Origin: JAHEKB01 sp049115575
Lineage (GTDB): Bacteria > Bacteroidota > Bacteroidia > NS11-12g > UBA9320
Direction of reading: 5' to 3'
Assembly (NCBI GenBank): GCA_049115575.1
Contig: JAGDZU010000003.1
Span: forward strand, 1 to 61,192
Length of the DNA: 61,192 bases
Below, piece by piece: positions 43,547 through 50,712 of this stretch (the stretch's first letter is position 1; the number at the start of each line of letters is the position of its first letter). A model generated the notes under the pieces. The model searched no databases. It was not told where the DNA came from and was given only the letters and a program-made list of their open reading frames with translations. Made by a program: the position numbers and the translations under genes.

Positions 43547-43980
43547 GATTTAGCTAGTTTAATAATTCCTGTAATTAAAACTAAGCCGATCAGTAGGTTT
43601 AGGCTCTTAGAAACTTGTGGGCTTGAAGGCATCCCAAACTGGGCGTAGTTAACAAAATTCTCGCAGTTGTAAGTTAGTAGATTATAAGGTCTTCCAATTT
43701 GACTGATAGCCCTTCTTACTGAGTCTTCTCTCTGATTTTGAGTGCCAGTGAATCTTCGAACTTGATCAAACCTATATTCAGTAAGCAGTTCTTTCAACTT
43801 TGATGGTTTCAAATATTGCACTCCTCCGTTTATCAAATTTCCGATAAAAACAGGTTCACCAGATTTGTTAACTCCAGCGTAATAAATAAAATGATTAATA
43901 AGGTTAACACCTTTTCTTCTAGCTTGAACGACATCTCCCTGTCGCAAGTTTTTGATTAAATGGTTTGTATTATGATTCAT
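43543..43980 (-). CDS. LRAT/PLAAT-like (NlpC/P60-fold) hydrolase with C-terminal membrane helix
   Basis: 145 residues. GDVVQARR (15-22) followed by NHFIYYAG (His30) and TYNCENFVNYAQFG (Cys106) match the LRAT/H-REV107 catalytic pattern, including the NCE-x-F block. A membrane helix at about 127-141 ends the protein, the same layout as animal PLAAT phospholipase/acyltransferases. The second conserved His expected after the beta-strand appears to be replaced (FIGNLING). It could hydrolyse or transfer acyl groups of lipids or cut amide bonds. It is the first gene of the cassette. Confidence 0.75.
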   Translation of the reverse strand: MNHNTNHLIKNLRQGDVVQARRKGVNLINHFIYYAGVNKSGEPVFIGNLINGGVQYLKPSKLKELLTEYRFDQVRRFTGTQNQREDSVRRAISQIGRPYNLLTYNCENFVNYAQFGMPSSPQVSKSLNLLIGLVLITGIIKLAKS

Positions 43981-43982
43981 AA

Positions 43983-44140
43983 ATTCTATTATTTAGAATC
44001 AATACAAATAATAAGTAAGATTAGCTAATTGTCTTTTCTAAAGCCGGTAAGGCTTAATTTGCAATACGCAAGAATCCGGTTTCCGGATTCCCAATTTTAA
44101 ACTAATTTTTAAAGCCTTGAAATGCACACTTCAAGGCTTT
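43983..44140. repeat. Cluster of five inverted repeats between the LRAT-like and XRE-Panacea genes
   Basis: Within 158 bases: ATTCTA-N5-TAGAAT (43983-43999), ATTAGCTAAT (44020-44029), AAGCC-N5-GGCTT (44041-44055), GAATCCGG-TTT-CCGGATTC (44072-44090) and AAAGCCTTGAA-N8-TTCAAGGCTTT (44111-44140). The last is followed by a T-run on the plus strand and so looks like an intrinsic terminator for rightward transcription, although no plus-strand gene precedes it. A possible -7 for the cassette, TATTATTTG (minus strand, 44005-44013), lies among them. Confidence 0.75.
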
Positions 44141-44157
44141 TTTCTTATGTATTCATA

Positions 44158-44904
44158 TCAATTTTTTTCATAACTATATTTCTTATTTCTTTTAAAAACT
44201 AAATTGTAATCTATTACTTGAAAATCATCTGTCTCCAACCATGGAGCATCGCCATGAGAATACTCGCTAATCTCAAATGCTAGCATATCGCTGTAAGTAG
44301 CGATTGCATGGTCAATCACCTTCTTTGCATCTTCAGACAATACACTCAGATCAGGTTCCGTGTGTGCCACAAATTTATGCAGCGTTCTATTGTGAAACTG
44401 TTCATGCGTCTTCTCAATATCGCCACTTTTCTTAAGTTCATCAAATAGCCCAGTAATATTGGGAACAGGGCCCATTGGTAGCCTAGAATATGTCAAACCC
44501 GACAAATATTCCTTGTGTCTTTCATAATAGTTGAAATCCGAGAAGTACAAAACCTTATACAAAACTGTTTTTCCAAAGTGCGCCTTATCCTTGCATCTGT
44601 CCAAAATGTACAATAGCATGTTTTTAAATAATTCAAAATTCACGGTTGGGGTAACAGGTTCCAATGGCACCTCAAACACTCCACTAATGAATTCAGAAAT
44701 TGAAAAATCCAATACCCTAGATAGTTCTACCAATTCTTGAACTGATACAGCACGTTCACCTTTTTCTATTAATGAATAAGATGATGAGCTCCATTTCGCG
44801 TTTGATAACCCTATCAATTTTAACCCTTCAACTACATCTAGCTGCTTCATCCCTTTTGACAAGCGCTTTTCTTTAAGAACAGTACTCAATTGGTCGAATT
44901 TCAT
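44158..44904 (-). CDS. XRE-family HTH regulator with C-terminal Panacea (SocA-like) domain
   Basis: 248 residues. An N-terminal Cro/C1-type helix-turn-helix (about 1-70: LSKGMKQLDVVEGLKLIG, SLIEKGERAVSVQELVELSRVLD) is joined to a Panacea/SocA-like domain (about 88-245: LLYILDRC, KTVLYKVLYFSDFNYYERH, SRLPMGPVPNITGLFDEL). Panacea proteins are known antitoxins or proteolytic adaptors, often with toxins next door. No toxin of a known type is adjacent here; the nearest genes are the four-gene cassette downstream, separated by a palindrome-rich spacer. It likely regulates itself through the inverted repeat in its promoter. Confidence 0.85.
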   Translation of the reverse strand: MKFDQLSTVLKEKRLSKGMKQLDVVEGLKLIGLSNAKWSSSSYSLIEKGERAVSVQELVELSRVLDFSISEFISGVFEVPLEPVTPTVNFELFKNMLLYILDRCKDKAHFGKTVLYKVLYFSDFNYYERHKEYLSGLTYSRLPMGPVPNITGLFDELKKSGDIEKTHEQFHNRTLHKFVAHTEPDLSVLSEDAKKVIDHAIATYSDMLAFEISEYSHGDAPWLETDDFQVIDYNLVFKRNKKYSYEKN

Positions 44905-44908
44905 GTTT

Positions 44909-44940
44909 CAAGTATAACGAAAAAATACGTTAATTCCAAA
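44909..44940 (-). promoter_or_regulatory. Promoter with operator-like repeat upstream of the XRE-Panacea gene
   Basis: On the minus strand a -33 TTTG (44937-44940), 20 bases, and a -7 TATACTTG (44909-44916). Between and overlapping them is the inverted repeat TAACG-N8-CGTTA (44915-44932), a likely site for autorepression by the HTH protein. The expected transcript start is at or next to the ATG (44904), so the mRNA is probably leaderless. Confidence 0.6.
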
Positions 44941-44965
44941 TTAATAAGATTTTTTTTTAGATTTT

Positions 44966-45760
44966 CTAAAGTTTTAGTCCAGATAAAGTGGCCTTTTCTC
45001 TATTTATTATCGTAATAAATTGGAAAAGCGCAAAACCCGGTAGAACAAATCGGATGGCTTTTTCCAATCCTCCTATTAGAGAGTAAGACCAATTTGGAAC
45101 CAATTGCTTCATAGAAACTCCACCACTGAGAAGATATCTTAGCGCACTGTGTTTCTGCATTTCCAAAAGCTTTAAAGAAGGGAAGCTTGTGTTGAATCTT
45201 TCTATGTCTCTCTGAAAAACTATCCAAGGTAAAGCGCCATTGGCGTCGCTCATAGGGCCTGTGCCCGGAATGCTCCAATCTCCTTCTGGGCGAAATGGTT
45301 CATGATGAAAATTTTTAAAAATCAATTTAGACCACCAACTTACACATGGCTCAGACATAATAATCTTACCTCCTGCTTTTAAACAGCGCTGCATTTCTTG
45401 TAGAAATTTCTCGCTGTCTGGAACATGGTGAAAAACATCTACCATTAAAAATGCCGAGATGCTGTTGTCTTCAAATGGCATATCCAAAGCATTGAAAGTA
45501 TAATCATTACTCTCAAACTCCATAATGTCTGAGGTCTTTACTTCTGGTATAATTTCTTTCATAAAGCCTCCACCAGAACCGAGTTCAATAAGGGGTCCTT
45601 CTGGAAGGTTGGTGGTTTGACTTTTTAGTCTGCTATACCACTCAACATACAACCTCTTTAGAAAAGGTTTCCCTTCAATAATGTCTTTGTGATGAAGACT
45701 CCTACGAGGATCATCCAAGCCGTACTTGTCTATGTCTTTAATTCTGAGAAATGATAGCAT
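44966..45760 (-). CDS. Class I SAM-dependent methyltransferase
   Basis: 264 residues. SAM-binding motif I is LIELGSGGGFMKEI (about 57-70); FNALDMPFEDNSISAFLMVDVFHHVPD (about 88-114) and LKAGGKIIMSEP (about 128-139) are motifs II and III of the Methyltransf_11 type. The C-terminal third has a hydrophobic stretch near residues 230-250. The start overlaps the stop of the membrane glycosyltransferase gene by 1 base, so it may methylate a product of that enzyme. The substrate is unknown. Confidence 0.85.
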   Translation of the reverse strand: MLSFLRIKDIDKYGLDDPRRSLHHKDIIEGKPFLKRLYVEWYSRLKSQTTNLPEGPLIELGSGGGFMKEIIPEVKTSDIMEFESNDYTFNALDMPFEDNSISAFLMVDVFHHVPDSEKFLQEMQRCLKAGGKIIMSEPCVSWWSKLIFKNFHHEPFRPEGDWSIPGTGPMSDANGALPWIVFQRDIERFNTSFPSLKLLEMQKHSALRYLLSGGVSMKQLVPNWSYSLIGGLEKAIRFVLPGFALFQFITIINREKATLSGLKL

Positions 45761-47463
45761 TAATAATCTATCTTAATCAATTGTGCTTGTTCAGCAGTTC
45801 CTATAGTGTGAACCACTTGTAATTTTCCAGGATACTTCTGATCTATGGGCTGGAGCACCCGATGAACTGTATTGATTATTCCACCCTGGCTTGTTTTAAC
45901 ATTCACTCTTAAGCTCCCAACAATTACATGAGTGACTCCTTTTTCTTTAAATACTCTTAATGTGGAATCTGGGTCTGGGTTTGGTTTTGTTCTCCAAATA
46001 GGATAAAACTCTTTGCCATTCCCATAGAGAAATGACATGGGCGCTTTCCTACTTGCAACCAAATCACTATCGTTCAAATTCTCAGAGCACCATTCACTCA
46101 TTTTTAGAAAGTTTACCCAATCTGGTGTATATCCGGCGTAGTTGTCACCTTCAAATAAATTCTGCTTTGCTATAGGGATATTCTTTTGAGCCAGACTCCA
46201 AGTGAATCCCAAATTCTTAAAAACAAAAATGGCAAAGAAGATGAGTGCGAAGAACTGATAGAATCTCATATTCTTCTTTGAAAATAATTCGTGGATTAGA
46301 CCAAATACCGCAATAAAGATAAAGGGTATCATAATCATAATATACCTAGCTTGCCCCCAACTGGTCTGCAGAGCGAGAAATGTAAATGCACAAATACCAG
46401 CAATGAATATAGTGTTGAATAAGGCCGTTTTTTCTTTTCTCTTCCAAGCTCTAAAGGCGACTACAACAATGGGCGCCACAGTAATAACCATGAGACCGAA
46501 TATCCACTCACTTGGGTATTCTCTAAAGCCGAGTATTTCATAAAACCTCGAAGAGAAATATTGGTTTGCATTCTCCAACATACGGGTAATGAACCCGCTG
46601 AAATCTTCATTACCCTGTGTTGCGTCATATGCATCTTTTTGAAAAAGAATCTTACTCTGAGTAGAAAACTGATCTACATCGCTCCATATCAATTTCTTTA
46701 CCAGACCAAAAAATCCATAAGTAACCGCCATGAATGCTGGAACCAAAGTCATGAGTTTCCACTCTTTTCTCAATAAGAAATAGAGTCCAAATACCGCAAT
46801 TCCAGATATCCCAACTGTTCTAGTAAAGAACATGAAATAGAAAGCCACAGACATGAGTGCAAGCTTGAGCCAATGGGTTTTCAAGGTATCTAGCATACTC
46901 ATTTCATTGGATAACTTCTCAATCAGATTCAAGGATGCCCATACGAACAAGGCCTGAATAAGCACATAAAGCGCTTCTGTATATGTTAAGCTGGCATATT
47001 GCAGTGCATTGGAATTAGTGGCATATATAAAGAGTGCTATAAATAGAACCGACCACGCTACCTTAAATCTAAAAGCTCTATAAAGCACATAAACGCTAGC
47101 CGTAAAAAAGACCACACTAATGATTTTGAGCAATACCACTTTAATGCCAAACATGGCAATAGGTATGGCTAAGACCATTGCATAAAAAGGTGCCTGAGAA
47201 GTAAAGAAGTGTCCAAAGAAATCTTGAGAGTATTTAAAACCTTCTACTATATAAGTTGAATCGTCAAGGCCAGTAGAGATCTTGGCATCAAACATTAATA
47301 GAGATAATATTAGAGCAACTAAAGTAATTAGATATGCTACTAGCTTATGTCTCTTGCCCAAGTAATTGTCTAGCCTTTCAAAAAGTGAAGAAGACTGCGC
47401 TTTGGGCTGTGTTTTTGGGGCCTGCTTAATTGGCTCTTTTTTCTTTCTATTTTTCTTTCCCAT
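45760..47463 (-). CDS. GT-C family membrane glycosyltransferase (GT39/ArnT/PMT-like)
   Basis: 567 residues: a basic cytoplasmic N-terminus (MGKKNRKKKEPIK), then about eleven membrane helices and a soluble C-terminal domain of about 150 residues. The first outside loop has GLDDSTYIVEGF, matching the catalytic acidic pair of GT-C enzymes. Such enzymes use polyprenyl-phosphate sugars at the periplasmic face to modify lipids or proteins. Next to the methyltransferase, it may take part in surface-glycan or lipid A tailoring. Confidence 0.85.
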   Translation of the reverse strand: MGKKNRKKKEPIKQAPKTQPKAQSSSLFERLDNYLGKRHKLVAYLITLVALILSLLMFDAKISTGLDDSTYIVEGFKYSQDFFGHFFTSQAPFYAMVLAIPIAMFGIKVVLLKIISVVFFTASVYVLYRAFRFKVAWSVLFIALFIYATNSNALQYASLTYTEALYVLIQALFVWASLNLIEKLSNEMSMLDTLKTHWLKLALMSVAFYFMFFTRTVGISGIAVFGLYFLLRKEWKLMTLVPAFMAVTYGFFGLVKKLIWSDVDQFSTQSKILFQKDAYDATQGNEDFSGFITRMLENANQYFSSRFYEILGFREYPSEWIFGLMVITVAPIVVVAFRAWKRKEKTALFNTIFIAGICAFTFLALQTSWGQARYIMIMIPFIFIAVFGLIHELFSKKNMRFYQFFALIFFAIFVFKNLGFTWSLAQKNIPIAKQNLFEGDNYAGYTPDWVNFLKMSEWCSENLNDSDLVASRKAPMSFLYGNGKEFYPIWRTKPNPDPDSTLRVFKEKGVTHVIVGSLRVNVKTSQGGIINTVHRVLQPIDQKYPGKLQVVHTIGTAEQAQLIKIDY

Positions 47464-47482
47464 AGGTCAGTGGCAACGCGAA

Positions 47483-47490
47483 CAAAGTTA
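47483..47490 (-). promoter_or_regulatory. -7 element TAACTTTG for the GT-C glycosyltransferase gene
   Basis: Exact TAnnTTTG match on the minus strand, 19 bases upstream of the ATG at 47463, in the divergent spacer with the cyclophilin gene. No well-spaced -33 was found. Confidence 0.5.
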
Positions 47491-47526
47491 AAATTTTGTG
47501 ACTAGCCGAAAAAATATGCAAAATCA

Positions 47527-47534
47527 TACCTTTG
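47527..47534 (+). promoter_or_regulatory. -7 element TACCTTTG for the cyclophilin-pgk operon
   Basis: Exact TAnnTTTG match, 17 bases upstream of ATG 47552. It lies downstream of the alternative start GTG 47498, which supports the shorter protein. Confidence 0.55.
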
Positions 47535-47551
47535 CCCCCTTAAATTTTACT

Positions 47552-48241
47552 ATGAAAAAACTAATTATTTATTTAAGCGCTTTGACTGTTTTGTTCGCAT
47601 GTAATCAGCCACAATCTGAATCTTCAGATTCAACCTCTGTGGTAGTTACGCCAGTTCAAGATGAAATTGTTGAAGCTCCAGAAGTTCAAGATACTTTAGT
47701 TTCAGATACAACAATTATGGAAAACGGATTATACGCTAAGATGATTACTTCCAAAGGAAGCATTCTCTTAAAATTAGAAATGGACAAAACACCTCTTACT
47801 GTAGCCAACTTTGTTGGTTTGGCAGAAGGTGAAATTAAAAACAATGCAAGACCAGAAGGAACTCCTTATTACGATGGTCTATTTTTTCACAGAGTCATTG
47901 CTGACTTTATGATTCAGGGTGGCGACCCAGTTGGGAATGGTTCTGGTGGACCAGGTTACCAATTCAGAGATGAAATTGATGCTTCTTTAAGGCATTTAGG
48001 CCCTGGAATACTTTCTATGGCCAATGCTGGCCCTGGTACTAATGGAAGTCAATTCTTTATCACCCATAAAGAAACTCCTTGGTTAGATGGTAGGCATACT
48101 GTTTTTGGTCATGTAGTTGAAGGCCAAGATGTAGTTGATGCTATTGCTCAAGGTGATATGATTGAGAAGGTAGAAATCATACGTGAAGGCGAAGAAGCAA
48201 AAGCATTTGATGCGCTTGCCGTATTTGAAGAAATGAAATAA
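47552..48241 (+). CDS. Lipoprotein peptidyl-prolyl cis-trans isomerase, cyclophilin type
   Basis: 229 residues from ATG 47552. The signal KKLIIYLSALTVLFAC ends in a lipobox (LFAC), so the protein is lipid-anchored in the periplasm or outer membrane. The cyclophilin domain is complete: FFHRVIADFMIQGGDPVG with the catalytic Arg, LSMANAGPGTNGSQFFIT and WLDGRHTVFGHVVEG. The upstream extension to GTG 47498 is unlikely because it would place residues before the signal peptide and start before the promoter. Its stop overlaps the pgk start by 1 base. Confidence 0.93.
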   Translation: MKKLIIYLSALTVLFACNQPQSESSDSTSVVVTPVQDEIVEAPEVQDTLVSDTTIMENGLYAKMITSKGSILLKLEMDKTPLTVANFVGLAEGEIKNNARPEGTPYYDGLFFHRVIADFMIQGGDPVGNGSGGPGYQFRDEIDASLRHLGPGILSMANAGPGTNGSQFFITHKETPWLDGRHTVFGHVVEGQDVVDAIAQGDMIEKVEIIREGEEAKAFDALAVFEEMK

Positions 48242-49428
48242 TGAGAACTGTTGACAGTATAGATTTTAATTCTAAACGCGCTCTTATAAGAGTGGATTTC
48301 AATGTGCCTTTGGACAATCAGCAAAACATCACTGATGATTCAAGAATGCAGGCGGCTCTACCAACCATACAAAAAGTTTTGAATGATGGTGGTTCTGTTG
48401 TATTAATGTCTCATCTAGGTAGACCAAAAAACGGACCTGAGGCAGTTTTTTCATTGAAGCCATTAGCAAAACATCTCACCAAAATAACAGGCGCTAAAGT
48501 GTGCTTTGCAGAAGATTGTATTAGCCAACAGGCTTTTGAACTTTCTTCTAAGCTTGCCAACGGAGAAATTCTTCTGCTGAACAACTTGAGGTTTTACAGC
48601 GAAGAGACTGCAGGAGATAAAGCTTTCGCAGAGAAATTGTCTAAACATGGAGATGTGTATGTAAATGACGCATTTGGAACTGCGCATAGAGCGCATGCTT
48701 CTACTGCGGTTATCGCAGAGTACTTTAAGGAGAAATGCTTTGGCAGATTAATGGCCAAAGAGGTGGATAATGCGAGTAAATTGATGCAAAGCCCTGAACG
48801 ACCATTTACAGCAATAGTAGGTGGCGCAAAGGTGAGCGATAAAATACTGATTATACAGAATCTCTTAAAGGTTGCAGATCATATTATTATTGGTGGAGGT
48901 ATGGCCTACACTTTTAAGAAAGCGATGGGTGGCAACATTGGAAATTCTCTCTTTGAGGAAGACAGGGTTGATACTTGCAGAGATATATTAGATGAAGCTA
49001 AAACCAAAGGTGTACAAATTCATCTGCCAATAGATTCTGTTGTAGCAGATAATTTTAGCAATGATGCTCAATCTACCATTGCAGACAGCGATCAAATTGG
49101 CGCCGGTTGGATGGGCTTAGATATAGGGCCAAATGCCATAAACAGCTTTAGTTCTGTGCTGAGAAGTTCTAAAACCATTTTGTGGAATGGACCAATGGGT
49201 GTGTTTGAAATGAGCAGCTTTGAAAACGGCACTAAATCTATAGCACAAGCTGTAGCTGATGCCACCATAGCTGGTGCATTTTCTCTAATTGGTGGTGGTG
49301 ATAGCAGTGCTGCAGTTAAGAAGTTTGGGTTTACAAATGATGTTAGCTATGTTTCTACTGGCGGTGGAGCTTTACTGGAATACTTCGAAGGCAAGGTGCT
49401 ACCTGGTATAGCTGCTATTGAATCCTAA
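48241..49428 (+). CDS. pgk: Phosphoglycerate kinase
   Basis: 395 residues. Glycolytic enzyme that moves a phosphate from 1,3-bisphosphoglycerate to ADP. Hallmarks: ALIRVDFNVPL near the N-terminus, MSHLGRPK, NDAFGTAHRAHAST, IVGGAKVSDKI, NGPMGVFEM and IGGGDSSAA near the C-terminus. It starts within the stop of the cyclophilin gene (TAATGA), and its last 30 bases overlap the convergent bioY gene. Confidence 0.97.
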   Translation: MRTVDSIDFNSKRALIRVDFNVPLDNQQNITDDSRMQAALPTIQKVLNDGGSVVLMSHLGRPKNGPEAVFSLKPLAKHLTKITGAKVCFAEDCISQQAFELSSKLANGEILLLNNLRFYSEETAGDKAFAEKLSKHGDVYVNDAFGTAHRAHASTAVIAEYFKEKCFGRLMAKEVDNASKLMQSPERPFTAIVGGAKVSDKILIIQNLLKVADHIIIGGGMAYTFKKAMGGNIGNSLFEEDRVDTCRDILDEAKTKGVQIHLPIDSVVADNFSNDAQSTIADSDQIGAGWMGLDIGPNAINSFSSVLRSSKTILWNGPMGVFEMSSFENGTKSIAQAVADATIAGAFSLIGGGDSSAAVKKFGFTNDVSYVSTGGGALLEYFEGKVLPGIAAIES

Positions 49429-49950
49429 CAGCAATAAACCGTAAATTACAGCAGCTCCTGCCAAGGACTTTATAACCATGCCTGGAATTAGGGCAATAGC
49501 TATTTCTGTTATTTCATTTAATTCTAGTTGGTGTGCGGCTAATCCCAGCAAACCAAACAGCACTATGATAAAATGAATGATAATGAAATAGGTGAAGATT
49601 TCTACGTAAGACTGCCCTTTGGGTGTTGCAAATGCTGCCATAACAAAACCAACAAAAAAGCCCACTGAATTTGATTTGAAATATTCAATGCCAGATGCTC
49701 CTTCTAAAAAAAGGGGCAAGCCAATTATCCCCAACAATATATAAGACAGAACAGCAACGATTCTGTTGCCTTTAGTGCTGAAATAGAATACTATACCCAA
49801 GAAAAAGGTTTGTAGGGTAAAGGGGGTTAAAACTCCTGAATCGACATTGATTCGTGCGCCTAATCCAACCAAAACAACAAAAGCAATTACCATGAGTAAT
49901 TGCTTTTGAATTGTCTTTAATTTTCTGCTATCATTTTTGCGTGTCTGCAT
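49399..49950 (-). CDS. bioY: BioY family biotin transporter, S component
   Basis: 183 residues from ATG 49950, with about six membrane helices. The BioY pattern is visible: LGARINVDSGVLTPFTLQTFFLG (about 30-52) followed by YILLGIIGLPLFLEGASGIEYF and NSVGFFVGFVMAAF. It would import biotin, the cofactor for the AccB/AccC proteins encoded at 5-7 kb; no energy-coupling ATPase genes are next to it. A longer frame starts at 49989, but the ATG is preferred; even so the start overlaps the DUF4197 gene by 20 bases. Confidence 0.88.
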   Translation of the reverse strand: MQTRKNDSRKLKTIQKQLLMVIAFVVLVGLGARINVDSGVLTPFTLQTFFLGIVFYFSTKGNRIVAVLSYILLGIIGLPLFLEGASGIEYFKSNSVGFFVGFVMAAFATPKGQSYVEIFTYFIIIHFIIVLFGLLGLAAHQLELNEITEIAIALIPGMVIKSLAGAAVIYGLLLLGFNSSYTR

Positions 49951-50671
49951 ATCCAAAGACCTTTTTAAGTAGATCCGTGGTTCTCGCAACAGGATCTTTC
50001 CTAATCTTATCTTCTTCTTTTTTAATTTCTGTGAACAAAGCGGTCATTGCTCTTTCAGTAACGTAATCATTTAAATCAGTGGTTACATTTTTACCAGATG
50101 CTTTATTATAGAAGCCAGAAACGTCTGTCCATAAATCATTAACATTTAGCTTATCTAGCTCTGTTTTTATTACTGGTCTAAACTTGGCTTGTAATTGAGC
50201 ACTCGTTACTCTTTTCAAATAAGCAGTTGCAGCTCCTTCGCCACCAGTAACTATGTTAATTGCATCTTGGATAGTCATTCCTTTGATTGCACTAACAAAA
50301 ATGGGCTTGGCTTCGGCCATGGCGTTTTCTGCACCTCTGTTCATGGAGGTAATCAACTTGTCCATTTGTTGCCCTGCAAGAGTTCCTAAAATTGGTATGC
50401 TTCTAATGTCTTGTTCAGCTTGTCTTACCTCTTCTGGAAGCAATACTTTATAGGCTAAATTCTTTAAGAAGCCATCTGTTTTTCCAAGGAAAGATGTGCC
50501 ATTATTAACTCCAAATTCTAACGCTTGTTTTAGCCCAGAGGAAGCTTCTTCCTCAGATATGCCATTTTCCAGAGCTTCTAGAACGCCGCCTGTGGTTGAC
50601 AATACTTTTCCAAGTTCACCGCACGAAATGGTGAAAAAAGATATAAAGGCCAATAGTATAATTTTTTTCAT
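49931..50671 (-). CDS. DUF4197 family lipoprotein
   Basis: 246 residues. The start MKKIILLAFISFFTISCG is a lipoprotein signal with lipobox TISC. The rest is the helical DUF4197 domain (EEASSGLKQALEFGVNNGTSFL; GMTIQDAINIVTGGEGAATAYLK, and a C-terminal DLLKKVFGY). The family is widespread in Gram-negative bacteria but has no known function. It precedes bioY with a 20-base overlap. Confidence 0.9.
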   Translation of the reverse strand: MKKIILLAFISFFTISCGELGKVLSTTGGVLEALENGISEEEASSGLKQALEFGVNNGTSFLGKTDGFLKNLAYKVLLPEEVRQAEQDIRSIPILGTLAGQQMDKLITSMNRGAENAMAEAKPIFVSAIKGMTIQDAINIVTGGEGAATAYLKRVTSAQLQAKFRPVIKTELDKLNVNDLWTDVSGFYNKASGKNVTTDLNDYVTERAMTALFTEIKKEEDKIRKDPVARTTDLLKKVFGYADTQK

Positions 50672-50693
50672 GTCTTAATTTCAATAGATAGGT

Positions 50694-50701
50694 CAAAAAT
50701 A
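50694..50701 (-). promoter_or_regulatory. -7 element TATTTTTG for the DUF4197-bioY operon
   Basis: Exact TAnnTTTG match on the minus strand, 22 bases upstream of ATG 50671 and just downstream of the GH3/serine-hydrolase gene stop. Confidence 0.5.
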
Positions 50702-50712
50702 ATGCCGAGAAT

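Noticed and set aside
41128..44904. A known CBASS or Bil (ubiquitin-like) operon
   Set aside because: Only an E2-like protein is present. No CD-NTase, E1, JAB protease or ubiquitin-like gene was found in or next to the cassette, so neither name fits.
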